The position numbers and the translations under genes are program-made. A DNA stretch of 64,000 nucleotides, taken from Aquila chrysaetos chrysaetos (Eukaryota; Chordata; Aves; Accipitriformes; Accipitridae). Under the pieces are notes generated by a model that ran no database searches, had not been told where the DNA came from, and was given only the letters and a program-made list of their open reading frames with translations. Below, piece by piece: positions 36,989-51,400 of this stretch; the stretch's first letter is position 1; each line of letters opens with the position of its first letter. Location of the stretch: positions 18,304,938 through 18,368,937 of the forward strand of contig NC_044022.1 of assembly GCF_900496995.4 (NCBI RefSeq), in the 5' to 3' direction.

Positions 36989-37140
36989 TTTTATATATAT
37001 GTGTATAATATATAATGTGCAATATATACACATACATAAATACACATGTATTTATACACATAAAGTATATATATGTATAAATAAATACAAATTTATACAC
37101 ATTTGTATACTCACATGTATATATACAGAAATGTCTCTAT
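36989..37140. repeat. AT-rich simple sequence (TA/TATG/CATA type)
   Basis: Degenerate alternating TATATG, TACACA and ATAAATA units over about 150 bases. Confidence 0.8.
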
Positions 37141-37889
37141 ATACATCTGCATATTGTTCTATATGAGCACTTGCCAATCTAAAGGAAGCAGGGAGCCAAT
37201 CAGAGGGTGCTCTGGGATCATGTGGTTATAATGGTTTCAAAACATACCGACTGGTCCATCACAGAGCAGCATGGAAACCCGCAGAGCGCAAGCCAAGAGT
37301 CACGTCCTTAAGTCAGTCCGATGAGGAAGGACGTCGAGGGCATTCTGGGTTATATGGGCTCCACACAGACCTCACTACAAGGTCATTTGCTGACAAGTGT
37401 GCAACTAGGATGTTTTGCGCTTAATCTCTGGTAATTTTCATCTGAGGCCATCAAAGGAAAATTTTTCACTATCTTACCTGTTCTGTCTCAGACAACCTCC
37501 ATTATCCATGGAATCCCTTATAGATTCACAAACAGATGCATATGGCTGCTATACCACTGGGAAAGAAAGTGACAGTCTTCATAAACCAGTCCTGCAAACT
37601 TATCCAGTCATATTTAAATCCACACTCTTTATCAGGCATAGAAAAGTAATGAACTTCACATATGTATTGCTTGAACAGATTACAAAATGACTGTGCAATC
37701 AACTGTTTTCAAGGAAGTTGGTCTCTTTCTCACAAATTGTTGTGGTCCTACTCCAGTGTTGAATAAAGCCACACTCAGAAACCTCCTGTTTTCATAAATT
37801 GGAATTTTTTGGTTCTTTGCAGACCCAAATTCTTGCAACATTTCTTCTTCTCTCCCAGCTGAATAAGGGACTATTTACTCCTTCTTCCG

Positions 37890-38367
37890 TGGACCTGTTG
37901 GAGCAAGTCCAGAGGAGGGCCACAAAAATGATCAGAGGGATGGAACACCTCTCCTATGAGGAAAGGCTGGGAGATTTGGGGTTGTTCAGCCTGGAGAAGA
38001 AAAGGCTGCAGGGAGACCTTAGTATGGCCCTTCAGTACTGAAAGGGGGCTTATAAGAAAGATGGGGACAGACTTTTTAGCAGGGCCTGTTGCAATAGGGC
38101 AAGGGGTAATGGTTTTAAACTAAAAGAAGGTAGATTCAGACTAGATATAAGGAAGAAATTTTTTACAATGAGGGTTGTGAAACACTGGCACAGGTTGTCT
38201 AGAGAGGTGGTCGATGCCCCATCCCTGGAAACATTCAAGCTCAGGCTGGACGGGGCTCTGAGCAACCTGATCTGGTTGCAGATGTCCCTGCTCACTGCAG
38301 GGGGGTTGGACTAGATGATCTTTGGAGGTCCCTTCCAACCCAAACTTTTCTATTCTATTCTATGAAT
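37890..38367 (+). mobile_element. CR1 LINE 3' fragment
   Basis: Begins at the CR1 segment for [16 protein letters not shown] and continues with [21 protein letters not shown]. After a stop it follows the CR1 tail (GGTTTTAAACTAAAAGAAGG, CACTGGCACAGGTTG) to the 3' end CCTTCCAACCCAAACTTTTC and the TATTCTATTCTATG repeats. About 480 bases, 5'-truncated, intergenic. Confidence 0.9.
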
Positions 38368-40454
38368 CAGCTTGGTATGCTGTGGAGGCCAGTGTAAGCA
38401 GTGACATGACTACACAAGAATTTTTCTTGTCCCTTTTGCATCATATCTATTTTATACATAGATATTTGAAATTGCTTGCTGATACGTTGCAAAAGTACTC
38501 CTGAGCTATCTCATCTACACACTTTCTCGGAAGATGAGAAATACAGCATATAAATACCATTCACCCAGGCGAAACAGAAGTTTTGGCTTGATAACTGCCA
38601 GATGCCAGATGCTGCTGGCTTCCCTTCTGGAAGGAGGAACAGGGTGCAGCAATCCACATGCTTCTTAAAGAATGTAGGGAGAGACCAGAGAGCAGCTAGA
38701 ACTAAGTCTTCCAAAAGAAGGGAGAGGGAATAATGCAACCTCCTACTATACCAGCCTCCATTTTCCTCAGTGCCTAGGCTGGAAGCAGGGGTTCTTTTTA
38801 GCATTGTTTTGCTGCTCCTTTCTTGTTCCCCTTTTTTGTTTCTGTACCTCCTTTACTTTCTCCCCTTTGCTGGCACTACCAGTTCCAAGATATGCAGTAT
38901 AAGGAATGCAGTATCTATCCTGCATGTTCACTGTTCTCTGAGTCTTGGGACATGACCTAAATAACCCATTGTACACATTACTAAATCAAAAAGACAAAGT
39001 TGTAGTATCATGTCTAACAAATGCTCCTCAGAATAACTGAAGCCAGAGAAAAATGAGCCTGCCATGGTGAGATCTGAAGTACTGCATGCCTGAAATGCAA
39101 AGTCACATCCGTGAGGAGGTGGAAAAATCTGCTCCGAACCACACCTCACCTCACTCTTAGCTGTTGCTGAGCATCTCACTTAGCAGCCAAGGAGAGAGCT
39201 CAGAGCTGTTAAGATGGATCAGTATCCCGTAAGACTCATCTCTCTTTGAGTCACTTCGTGATCAAATCAAAACCATATCTATCAGCCACCCTATTCTTTT
39301 ACATGGGTCTTTTCCTGCTAGAACTAAGGTATTATCAGTGCAAGATACTGCTAAGACTGCTTCTCTGATAATAGTTGGGTATCTTATTCAATATTGAAAA
39401 TACCAACCTTAGCCTAAGTTTAATCAAAGTTAAGACTTGAGATAAAGCTAGTCCTAAGTAGTCACAAAAATTACGCAAAACAAGCAATGTGAAAAGATTA
39501 CTACGAAAAGAGATTTCTTTCCTCAGACCAGGTGACAATACTGAAAAAAGGTCCAAAACACAGACAAACTCCTGAATACACAGTACTCCTCCAAATTCAT
39601 ATCACTTTTAAAACTAGCAAGAAAACTATCAGTTACTGCATAGGACTCATACTGAGCTGAGGAGTGGTGAGAATTGCACATGTTGAGAGTGTAAACAAGA
39701 GTGAGGTTCAGCTGAAGCTAGCAGAACTTGCAGATAGCTACATATATTCTACTTAGTTAAAAAAAAAAAAAATACCCCTGGTAAACTAGAAAAGCTCCAA
39801 AAATGGCAGAGATACACATGTCAAATGCAAAACTAGCATGCATTTGTTTGTTGAATGCATAATTATGCTACACACCAATTGGCAAACCCAGCAACAGTAC
39901 ATAAAAATACATAATACATAGAATGAATGTCAGGGCTTGTAAACTGTAGGTTGTAGCTGCTCAGCAACTGGGCCCCAGGGGTCAATATCTGCACCAAGAA
40001 AGATATGCTACTGTTGCACTGCTTGACCTATTGTTTGACTAAAGGTTGAACTTGTGGCTTGAGAGATCAAAGGGCCCTGGTTTGTGGGAAAGGCAGCTCT
40101 TGCAGGAAAAATGGCAACAGGGGAATGCTCAATCGCAATTTCAAATCAGTAGTTTACTTCTGACTCTGCCAGTTGCACAGTCCCCCAGAACTCTCTCATG
40201 GCCTCTGCAGTCTATCTGACTACCAGATTAAAAGGGTAGCAGATTTTGATGCATTGAGTTGGAGTCTGTTATCTTGAACTTCAGGGGTCCATTATCAGAT
40301 TCCAGTTAAAATAAAGTTTACATTGCTGGCAGCTGACAAGTTCAGCTTGCAAACTTTGACCCCTTCTTCTACAAGAGGAATGTACCCAGTGAGGCAAAGA
40401 GAGTAAAGGACAGTGCATTGAACATAAACCAAATTGTATCTTCCAGCATGTACA

Positions 40455-40768
40455 AGAAATTTCTCAAGGAGACAGAGCCAGCCTCTTCAGCGGTGCGCGA
40501 CAGGAGGATGAGAAACAACAGTCATAAACTGAAACAACAAGAGGATCTGTCTAGAAATAAGGATAAGCTTTTCAATCATGAGGGCAGTGAACCACTGGAA
40601 TGTGTTGCACAGAGAGGTTATGTGGTCTCCATCCTTGGAGACTTTCAAGACTGGACTTGATAAAACTCTGTACATGCTGGTCTGACCTTGGAGCTCACCA
40701 TGCTTTGAGCAGGAGTTTGGACTAGAGACCTCCTGAGTTCTCTTCCAACCCTATGATTGTGTGATGTT
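40455..40768 (+). mobile_element. Old CR1 LINE 3' fragment
   Basis: Diverged CR1 tail: ATAAACTGAAACAACAAGAGG, CACTGGAATGTGTTGCACAG, AGGTTATGTGGTCTCCATCCTTGG, then TCTTCCAACCCTATGATTGTGTGAT. Closest in wording to the relic at 48960-49205, so probably the same older subfamily. Confidence 0.75.
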
Positions 40769-43700
40769 CTTCCATTCATTGCAATCCCCTGCCCTGGGGA
40801 GCTGCTGTCCATCAAGTGAAAGAATACAATTTACTCTGACTCCAGCTGTCAGAGCTTGCTGCTCTGCTCCACCACAGTATTGTTTGTAGTCCAGCAGCAC
40901 ATTGCAAACTGCTCATACAAGCAGAGATGAGCACAGGTCCCACCTCAAAGATCTTGACTACCGGTGATTGCGCTGGTAGTCTCAGCTAAACCAACACTTG
41001 AACTAAGATCTGTGTTAACAGCATCTTAATTTAGAAATTATGCTGACAGGTCAACAGCTTTTCCAGCCAAAGTAACATTGACATTGCTGGTTTCATGAAA
41101 GCAATGATTCATTTTAATACAAGTATAGTTTCTACCTTTCCCACACATGGGTATGCTTTTATTTCATTTGATTTAGACTCTTAGTGCATAGGATGGTCAT
41201 TACATGGAGTTCTTTAGAAAATTTTGACAGCATCTAATTTGTGATCATATGATAGGAAGTACTTTCTTCAAAAAATACCGTTCCTTTTTCATTTCACCTG
41301 CAGATTCTTTTAATGTAATTGCTCAAATTGGAAAGGATGCTCTCAACAATGCCACAATGCCAGCTAGGTTCCTCCATCTGCTTACTAAATATTTCTAAAG
41401 CTCTTGTCTTGTAATTAAGTCATCTGCTGCTGTATATAAATCAATGACTCGGTGAGTTTGTCTGCAGTAACTGTAAAAGCCAAATGAGTGTTTCCAAGGA
41501 GCTGTCTGGAATTAGGACCTTAGTTCTTCCAAGTATTAATTACAGCATATTTAGAATATAAAAGAACTGAAAGTTGATTATAGTAAAAAACTCTGCTAAC
41601 GGCCATCTCTAGCTGAAAACATCTGTAATTACATGAACAACTGGCTTATGTTAGATGATCAATAAACTGTAAATTCAACATACTTAGTTTTGGGGTTTGT
41701 TCCTGAATTTTATTTTTTTACTTAATTCAACAGCCTTTGTTGGGCAATTACTATGGAATAATATCAAAGCTTGAGAGCCAAAACAGCTAATCTGGTCAAC
41801 AGCACTTGGCAGTGTTAAGAGTGAATTTCAACTTACTGTGTAAGTCTAGAAAAAAAAAGACTTTTTATGTTGTTTAATGCATATTACTTATTTATTTAAC
41901 CATTGTTCCCCACTTGTCTGGTAGGAACTAGATGTCTTCATTTGCTGGCACATGCCAACTGGCCTCATTTTGTTCATAAAAGTGAAATGTGACCCTTGCT
42001 TCTTTGTATCATCCTAGTAAATGAATGATATTAAAGGACATTTCTCAGTCCATACACAGCTATTCTTTCCTTTTTTCCTTTCATAATCCTAGTGACACAT
42101 ATAGGAAATGGACAGTTGCACATGCATCCATGCATATATTTTGACATGGCTTGGACAGCTGGCTACAAATCATGTAGTTTCAGTAATTAGCTACATAGGC
42201 TTTGCTCTTTGCTGTCCAGTAATGACACCAGCAATTCCTGCCTGGCATAGTCTTTGAGGAACTGAAGGCTCCAGTGGCTATATTTAGACTCCATAGAAGA
42301 CTGACAATAAGACATGATTTAGGGAGAAGAATGTTCTTATCAGAATTTCCACATAAGTTCTTGAAGACTAAAAAGCATCTTTATTTTAAATTTAAAAACT
42401 GATCAAGAACTTCAGAAAGGGCCATAATGTGTCTAAACACTAGATGCTGCCACATCTAACTCAGGGCTTGCCAAAGCAGACACCTGTGCTTCCTTCCTCA
42501 CAGAAAAAAAGGAGTCCAAGATAAACATTTACAAGTGCAGACAGCTTACCATGGAATACCTATCATGCTTATGACCTGCCACCTGTCTTCCCCTCTCTCA
42601 GCGAGTCCCAGGTAAAGAAGCAGAGGTGTCTTAGCAGCTCTTGAAGAAGCTGTTGAACAAGCACAAATTGCAGCCCAGTATATTGAGGAAAAACAGAATG
42701 AGTGCTAGTTTGCTGTAACAAATTTGTACATTGTGGTGGCTTTCTGCAGTGGGGCCAGGAACATCCAAGTTGATGCTGGGTAAGCTAAGGATAAGAATCA
42801 CAGTGGCTGTCTCCAGAGAAGTCAGCACCAAGTATTAGCCTTCTCAGAATGGAGATCAGAAAAGCTTCATGCTAAGAGAGTGGGGAAACACCCCCACCAA
42901 TAGCCTGCAGCATAGGGTCTTCGACCTCAAATCTCTGATAAGAGACTAGGTTAGGGCTTGGGGAAAGAGCTGGACTGAGTCCATCTAAAGATATTCTTCT
43001 CTTACAAAATTAAGCAAAGCTCCATTTGCTTTAAAAATTCAACTGCTACAGGTTGTGGTTTGCGCTGAACAAAGATGGGTCACAAAGCAGAGCCAAACCT
43101 GGGAGATGGCACTGGACAGTTTGAATCACACCTTACCAAAACATGATGTAAACCATCGTGTTACAAGCAGCCTTACGGGTGCTTCCTCTCTCTGGACCAG
43201 TTAGCCTTGAATTTTTTCTGTGAAGGGGAGCAGAGTCAATAGGAGAGAGAGAACTTCTGTTCCTGTATCCTATTCCCCACAGTGGTTAGGGGACAGCCCA
43301 CAGATTTTTATTTTTTTTTTTAAATGGATGTTGCTGTAGTTTAAGAGTGTAACTGTCTCTATTTTGTGAGATCCTGGGCACTGACATTGTGTATTATCTG
43401 CTAGCTATTGCCAAAAAGGGCCCTAATTAAACTTAAATGAAACAATGCTACGGTTCGGACAGAGATTAAAAAATTATGTCTTCTGGGCTGAGAGAAAAAG
43501 TTGCTGAGGAAGCTTACATGTCATTTAGGGAAAGATCTCCACAATTTCTGAGTTTGGCACTTCAGTCCATCCTCCTTAGCAATAGAAAAATACTCTTTTT
43601 GTATCCACCTGGTCAACAGAAGCTGTTTATTGCTGCCCCCCTCTGCGTGTGGATTTGTGTTATCGCTCCCTTGATTGCTGCAGACAAAATCCTCTAGGTT

Positions 43701-44610
43701 AACCTAACTGATAATCTAAACTAACCTGGCTAATTTTGCCAGAGGTGGATTATCTGTCTGGATAGTCTGGATTAGACTGTCATAATGAATTCTCCATTGG
43801 CAAAAGGAACAGTGGAGCAGCCAGTAGCGACAAAACACTTAAGAGACAGCAATGTCTCCCATCAGCAGAACTAGATTTGGGGGAAGACATGTCTCCGTGG
43901 TTTTACTCCAATCACTTTCATAAAAATGTGAAAATAACTGGGCAATAGTTAACTGTGGGTGTAAGAGCATTTCCCATTATCTGGCAAACTGTATTATTTT
44001 ATGAGAATGACCAACAGTTACATAAAGAAATGACTTAATTATAGTAACTTGCCTAAAGGATTTTAATGTGAAGAGTAGAAATATTTATGAATAAATGAGT
44101 TCTTATGGAAAAGAAAAAAATCTACCATGACGCTGAAAACCATCAGATCATGGGACAGTGTTCTAAGACATGGTAGAGGCCTCAGCTAAAATGGCAGATC
44201 AAATTACACAAAATATTTGCTGTGTGAGGGGTTAGTAATCCTCCAGCGGCAGAGTGTCAGATGAAGGGATCTGATTTTCCGAGTCTTCTCTGTCTGATCA
44301 TCCTTGTCCCCTTGTAGCCTTTTGAGCAGTCTGTCATAAGAGTAAGCTGCACACCAAAATTAGAAATATGGACTCTACAAAGATGGTAATAATTTGGTAT
44401 CCTTTCAAACTAAGGACATGATGAATTTTCTTTGCTTCTAATTGTCTTCATATTAAAAATACCTTGATATGGACAAGGCATAGCAGATTTTGGATAAAAG
44501 AATAAAAGAAGGTCTTAATCTCGAATGACATGTTTTGTGGGATGATTATACGTTTGACAAGATGTATTGCCTTGTTTTTACTCTGGTGACTAGAAGGCTT
44601 CTTGCTTAAT

Positions 44611-44616
44611 TTTATT
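44611..44616 (-). promoter_or_regulatory. FOLH1: Candidate FOLH1 polyadenylation signal AATAAA
   Basis: AATAAA on the coding strand about 610 bases after the stop. A variant ATTAAA (45150-45155) lies only about 70 bases after the stop and is an alternative. Neither is confirmed; no strong GU-rich element is obvious. Confidence 0.3.
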
Positions 44617-45222
44617 TGCAAACAGCTGCAAGACTCAGCATGTGAAAAGAAGAACGTCATGGATGAGTATTCTGGGCTGGCTGCCCAAAACTTGTTATGA
44701 TCATTATACATCCCGCACACGGTATGTGACAGTCTTCCCATCTTCATATGTGATTCTTTGTGTAAAAGGAGAGCTGAAAGGCCTATCCTGGAGTATAATT
44801 ATGCAACTCTAAGGTAAATAATAAAAAGTCAACAACAAAATCAGAAACTGATAGAAACATGAAATGACTTCTGGTTTCCTGATGCACTATGAAGACTGCT
44901 ATAATAATCAAGCTAGAAAAATTCAAAGCTCTGAAAATAAATCCAGTGGTTAGAATTCTTAAAATATGAAGCTGAGAGAAAACATGAAGCTTTTTCCCTC
45001 TCACTTCACAAGATATCTAAAGCCTGAGTTCTCCAAATGGAGTACATTACCTTGTTAACATTGCTAAATGCATTCCACTTGGGTAAATTATTCGCAAAGA
45101 AAAAGATTTTGTTAGATTTTGTGTTCTTTGTAATAATCTTCCTAGTGTTTTTAATTGCTCTGTTTTTAAGGCTTCTGCAAGCTGTCATATGTAGTCTTCA
45201 TTGACGATTATGCTGTTGATAT

Positions 45223-45412
45223 TTATGCTACTTCTTTCAGTGTTTCTGCTGCTGCCTGTACAGTGAAGGCTGCAATGGAAATCTGCCTCCTAACTTCGTC
45301 CCAGGCTTCGTGTTGATCAGCTTTGTTTTTAATGTCAAACATGGCATCATAGATCCCTGGGAATGATTCTCCTGCATACTTGTTATGGCTGCTTGGAGCA
45401 AAGACAACATGT
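45223..45412 (-). CDS. FOLH1: FOLH1 exon 19: C-terminus and stop
   Basis: The 190 bases encode [19 protein letters not shown] through [19 protein letters not shown] to the end [16 protein letters not shown] and a TAA stop. Lys-Tyr in HNKYAG corresponds to Lys699/Tyr700, the glutarate-sensor residues that hold the C-terminal glutamate. Acceptor CTACAG|A. The sequence past the stop is the 3' UTR. Confidence 0.95.
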
Positions 45413-48400
45413 CTGTAGGGAAGTTGAGGGGAAAAAAACAACAATATCCTGCATTAGGAAAATAAAACATTTTATAATGGATAAAACTAATCTGTTTCTG
45501 TATCATCTGTTGAATTCTTGACACTAAAGATGTAAATAAGTAAGATTATTGCAGCAATAATACCTATAATCTCCGAAGCAAGAAAATAACATAAGCCACA
45601 TTATTGCATGTGAATTCCAGAACTTTATAGCTAGGAAGACTTGAGATAAAGCCGACTGAAGTATTTTCCTTTCACTCACTTTAGATGAAATGGAAAGATG
45701 AAAAAAAAAACCAACTTCTTTTCTCGCAGATATACACAATCTCCAACAGATACAGGCATGCTTTGAGGTAGGAAAGCTGATGCTTTAACAAGAGACTGTT
45801 CTCAACAGATTTTTAATCACAAGCTATGAGAGGTACAAGGACTGCAGATCTTAAGTTCTCCTTCTAGTTACTTTTTAGTGGAACTTTTTAGTGGAAAGAT
45901 TACTGTTCTGAATTATGCAGACTGGTAGAAGGACCAAAAAGCTAGACTTGACTTGAATATTTTGCCTCTCAAACAAGATTTACTTCTTGAACTGGATGAG
46001 AGGACTACTGAATTCACTTCACTGCTGTTGAACTACTGCCCTCTGCAATGCATTTGCTAGCATGACTGCTCTGCTATAATCAATCAAATTACAGAAACTT
46101 CAATTATACCTTATATCACTTTCAAATAAAAATAACTTCCTAAAGATCCTTTACCACTGAAATTACTTGAACTGAGCCCAGGGCCAAACTTTTACATCTG
46201 TTTAGAAGCCCAATGAAATCAATGGAAATGGGTTTACTGATCTGAACAGGCTTCCAACAAGACTTTTCCTCATTCTGTATAGTGTATCTCACTGAAGTTT
46301 TCCCTTATGTTGTTTTACCTTTTCAGTTTTATTTGTCCCGTTTAATCTACTTTTACCATGTTGAATAAAATCATTACAATTCCATTTAGAGACTTGTAAA
46401 TCTTAAAGGAATACTCATAGGGTACTCCAGGCAGAAAGTGAAAAATAAGCCTTTCTTACCTATAGAATGGCCTGCCAGGTAATCCAAGAGGATCGATGAA
46501 AGCCCTTTCTAGAAACATGAGCTGATCATTTAGTGATCTGACAGCAAGTTGGCTAAAAAGAAAACAGGAATATGTTACCTACAGAGTGTTTGGCCCACTC
46601 TCATCCCGTGCCCCAATGTGAACAACTCTGGATTTATGAAGGACAGTAGATCCAAGATGTTGAACTTAAAGCATTGCCCACAAAAGACAGCCCATATCAG
46701 CTACCTGCACAACAGGATTATGCTGATCTGTACTGTGGGACAGTCTGGTTCATAACCTGAAAGTCTCTTGAAGCTGTTTTTAAAGGCCAAGCAATAATGT
46801 CAAAGAAGACATAGACTTTCAGGTATTTTCTCTCATGTTGCATCTTATTGCTTTATCTCCTTTTCATTACGATGCTTAGGCAGACCATTCACTTCTTTTG
46901 TACAACAGTTTTCTGAAGACTCTTATTTTCCACAAAGCCGGCCAGCTGCAAATTACTTCAATAAAATCACATTTATTTTTATGTAAAACCACAACATCTG
47001 AGAAACAGGAACCTTGTGATGTTAGAATCATCTTTTGAGTCATCCAAGAATTGCGTTTTTCTGATGGCAGATTGTAAATTCCCTAGAGTAGAGACCATCT
47101 GTGTCTGTGTGCTTTGAATAGCTCTGAGCATACTACTGATGCTTAACAAATAAAAGAACTGTGAAGAAGTTTATACTGAATATATGTGGGTTTGGTAGTT
47201 TACATCCAAAGTAACTTATTGTAAAGCTTCGAAGGTATTCACCAATAAAAAAATGGTAAAATTTATATCACAGTAAGCCTGGAGTAACTCTACTACCGTC
47301 AATGAAGTTGTTTCAAGTTTACATTGGTGTAAACAGAAACCAAAACTGGTTGGTTGAATTAAAGCTTAGATTTAGGCCATCCATCAATGAAACCATTTTG
47401 AAAATGTCTCATACATGTCATATGTCACAAACATCGTATTTTACATAAGAAATTATTGTTAACTCATTTATCTTGAAAGTTGCTGCCATTAAAAAGATGG
47501 CTTTTATTCTCACTTAGTCTTCCATAAGGGTAAGCATATGGCTAAATTAGATTCTTCTCAAGAAATGTAACATACACACATATACAAAAGGAAGTTTGGT
47601 TTGTCATTCTGGGCATGGCCTACAAAGAATAAATTAAGAATTAAGTCAAGTGCAAATTAGGTCTTTTAGCATAGGTGGTGCATAGAATTTTTGGAAAGCT
47701 CATCAAGAAGCTTGCCACAACTACAATCATGGTACAGCTATTTTAATTTTTTTTTTCATTAAGTGGTACCAGTATCTTGAAAACTAGAGTGTTAGCAAAC
47801 AAAGACCACAAGTCAACATTTGTTCTTTAATGATAATCCAGTGACAAAATCTTGGGACATGTCTCTACTTAGAGGGAGTTACACACCTGAGCTGGCTCTG
47901 CTTATGCTAACCAGCATTCTAGTCAAATCCATGTATCATCCTGGCACTGCTCCTCAACTAAAACCTGTCAAGAATTGACACTAATTAGCTTGGGCACTTT
48001 TTGAAGCTAACATGGCTAGATTCCCAGGCTCTGCAGTGTCTCTGATGTCCACTAATTCAACATTTCTATACTTTGTTTCCTACAGTAACCAGATCCTTAA
48101 AGACAAGAGTCCAAAAGGACTTATAATGAAACAAATGACTGACAGTCATCTGTCACCAAGGTTATTGAGGGGACTAAATGCAAGTGAAGACTATGCCCTC
48201 TCAGCCCAGAGGACTACATAGAGTATTTGACTGGAAGAAAAAAGAATTAAACATACTTATTGATATCTATTTGTTGCAGTCTCTCATGAAAGCTAGCAGC
48301 AACTTCCGAAAAATTCTTCACAGCTGAAAAGAGAGCATCTGGAGGGAACAGGAAAGTAGTATTTAACTTCAAATTCTGAAGGAATAATTTAACAAATCAA

Positions 48401-51400
48401 ATTCTTCAAATTAAAGCTTTATCTTTCACTGTGACCATTATCTGTCAATTCCCACTGAATGAAAATCAGATGACCCCATATTCCTACTTTAGAAACTACA
48501 TAATTCTGTGAGAAAACTTGCCTTGGAGACAACAGAAATCAGTATTTTTGTGAGTATTGTTTATTATGTGCTACTTGCAGAATGTACTGAAATATCAAAA
48601 ACTAGAGCATGGATTGCCAGAACCACACTGTTCAAGTAGGTCTGGGATTTTATAAATCCCAACAACTGGTATGTCCCTCCACATATATGGAGTTTTGAGA
48701 AAGACTGAGAGTATATGCGTGTGTGTGCACATGCGCACACATTCCTGAAGTTGGTCATTAGCAGCCAAGTCCTAAACTGAATACTACATAATGTTGCCAA
48801 TAAAATAAAGGCTTCTCAGGCAGGAGGCATATAGGGAATCCCTATAACATGAAATAAAATTTCACATGCCAGCACAGGATCCCTATTGTGGCATAGGGAT
48901 GAACCATTCCTGCCTGACCAAGCCCCAAGGCAAACTTCTTATAGTGCTTGCACTTGCCATCATGTGTCCATAAACTGAAACAAGAGAAGTTCTGACTGGA
49001 AATAAGGAGAATCTTTTCACCCTGAGGACAGTCAAGCACTGTGGTCCAGAGAGGTTCTGTAGTCTCTGTCCTTGGAGGTTTTCAAGACCTGATGGTATAA
49101 AGCTCTGAGCAACCTGGTCTGACCTCAGAGCTGACCCTGCCTTGGGTAGGTTGACCTAGAGGCCTTCTGAGATTTCTTCTAACCTCAATTATCCTATGAT
49201 CAGTGTTGGACAGAGAATTATCCAACACCAGAATCTGCAAAGCGGTGTAATTTTTTTTAGGGACCAAGACAAAGATATCTTGTTGCCAACATCAGTGAAC
49301 CATGCACAGGTCAAAGAACATGCAACTGTAAGCGTTAGCTCTACTTGGCAGTGGCATAGTCTCTACACAGGCATACTAGTGACAAAACATTCAAATTTCA
49401 AATTATTGGAGGGTGTAGCTCTTGTTTTATTTACTGTTCATACAGCACAAGAAAAATACCAGGTCATGACTAAGACATACATTAAGATAAGACACTGCTA
49501 GCATTAACAGAGGAGGAATGTGATGAAAGACTGTACGTACCAAAGGATACATTGTATGTTGCCAGTTCCTCTTCATGATTCCTTGACAAATTATAGATGA
49601 TGTGAGCATAGTTGCTCACAGCTGATGCATAATCTCTACAGTCGAAAGGAAGCACAATGGAGTTGGCCAATTCAAACACCAGCCCTCCCCGTACCTGAGC
49701 TACTGTCAGATGATTCTTGAAAGTGGGATCATAAAACTTCTCCACAATTTCATAGGTTTCATAGACACTGTGGTAAACTGGATAGCTGCTATATTTTTCT
49801 ACATTCTGAAACAAACCAACCCAAACAAAACCGTTATTCAGCTGTGGCTATTTCAGCTTTGCTTGAAAGCCATTGCTGTGGGATTCAAGGCACTGTAAAG
49901 TTAAGTGTTCAGGTCACACTAATCCTATGTAACCACTACAGACAGTTGCATGAGAAGAACTGCTCAGTGGTGGCTCTCTTAAACATCAACCTATGATGAG
50001 ATGAATGGTCGTTTGGAGATAACTCTCTCCACTGACCATGTACAGAGCCTAAAGAAGGTAATTAAGAACAGACACGTAACTTTTAGTTGGCTAAATTAAG
50101 GTGAGATTGCCCTTCCTCTCTTTGCTTGGATTTCAACAGTCATTTCCATTCATGTCTTTGGATATGTCTTTTCAGAGGAAAAGACCACATTGAATAGATT
50201 GCTCCTTGAACATTTCTCAATTAGTCTTATGTCACAGTATGCTCCAGAGTCAAACCGGTATTTTCCATGAAACATGAACCATTTTGAATTCAAAGCTTCC
50301 TAAGTTATTACAAATCATTCAAAAGTCATCATAAGCCACTCATAAGCCTTCATCAGCCATAGGTAATTTTGAGCACATCCATCTACCCTGAACAAAGGTC
50401 CTTTTGCCTGACTGACACCAAGTTGACCATTTCTATTTATCAAATATTTGTGTTGTAGTAGCACACTGAGTTCTAGTAATGAACTGGGACTCCACTCTTG
50501 ACACACTAAACTGAACTACTCCAAAAAGCTGGCAGTCTAAATGGCTCAATTACAGGTGATATTATTCAGGCAGTTACAGGGGAGACAAAATTACAAAGAT
50601 ACAGACTTACCGAATTTTTACTGTAACGTGCTCTGCCTGAAGCGATGCCAAGACGTTGGAAAAAGACTTCAAAGTCATTGCCAGAACCCAGTTTATTTAT
50701 TCTTTTAACAAGAAAGAGGAAAATGCCTTGAGTGACAATACTTAAAGTGTAATTTTAGTCTGCTCCCAAGTACTGTGGGAATTATGTATTCTGCAGTTGC
50801 ACTCACTACACAATCTTTCCCTAGTACACTCTTTCTGTCAATATACCATGAATTGCCTGTGATCCCTACATTACATGACCTCATCAACTGCATTCTTGGA
50901 GGAGCAGAATCATTCTCAGAGTCAAAACTCTCAAGCCTCCTGTTCATGCTACAAAAGCCAGTTCACAAAATTGTTGTACGATAGTGTATCACCTGCAATC
51001 AAACTCTCAAGCAGAGAATTTAACTCACTGTCTTTAATCATTGAGAAGATCCAATGACCCTCCTTCTGCTGAACTTCCACTATCCCAAGCTCTCAACCGA
51101 GAGAAAACACAACACTACCAGCATGGCTCCATGGAACAGAATCAGTCTTTGAGATTCTATAGAGAAACCCTGGTAAATTTGAGGGACAGTGTTGTAAAAT
51201 CCCGCCTGATGTGCTCCCCAGCCACCCAAACTCAGAGGCCTTCCAGGAGACAGGAAGCAAGTGCAAGGGAAAACTGCTATGTTAGCATCTTGTGTGCCTG
51301 CCGCTGGCTTGTGCATACTACCCTTATTTGTCTAAATCTCTATAAACTACACAAACGCTTTACCTTTCATATCTAAAGCCTCCTGTTCGTGCTGCAAAGG

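Larger units (their letters stand above)
34861..45222. other. Intergenic region between FOLH1 (3' end) and NAALAD2 (5' end)
   Basis: About 10.4 kb. I find no gene. It holds the NAALAD2 upstream sequence, an LTR-like stretch (36560-36960), AT simple sequence (36989-37140), two CR1 fragments (37890-38367, 40455-40768) and the FOLH1 3' UTR at its right end. Open frames up to 153 codons exist but look like chance or repeat-derived frames. Confidence 0.6.

Noticed and set aside
36584..37045. A 153-codon minus-strand open frame upstream of NAALAD2
   Set aside because: It spans repeat-like and AT simple sequence, has low-complexity ends and no known domain.
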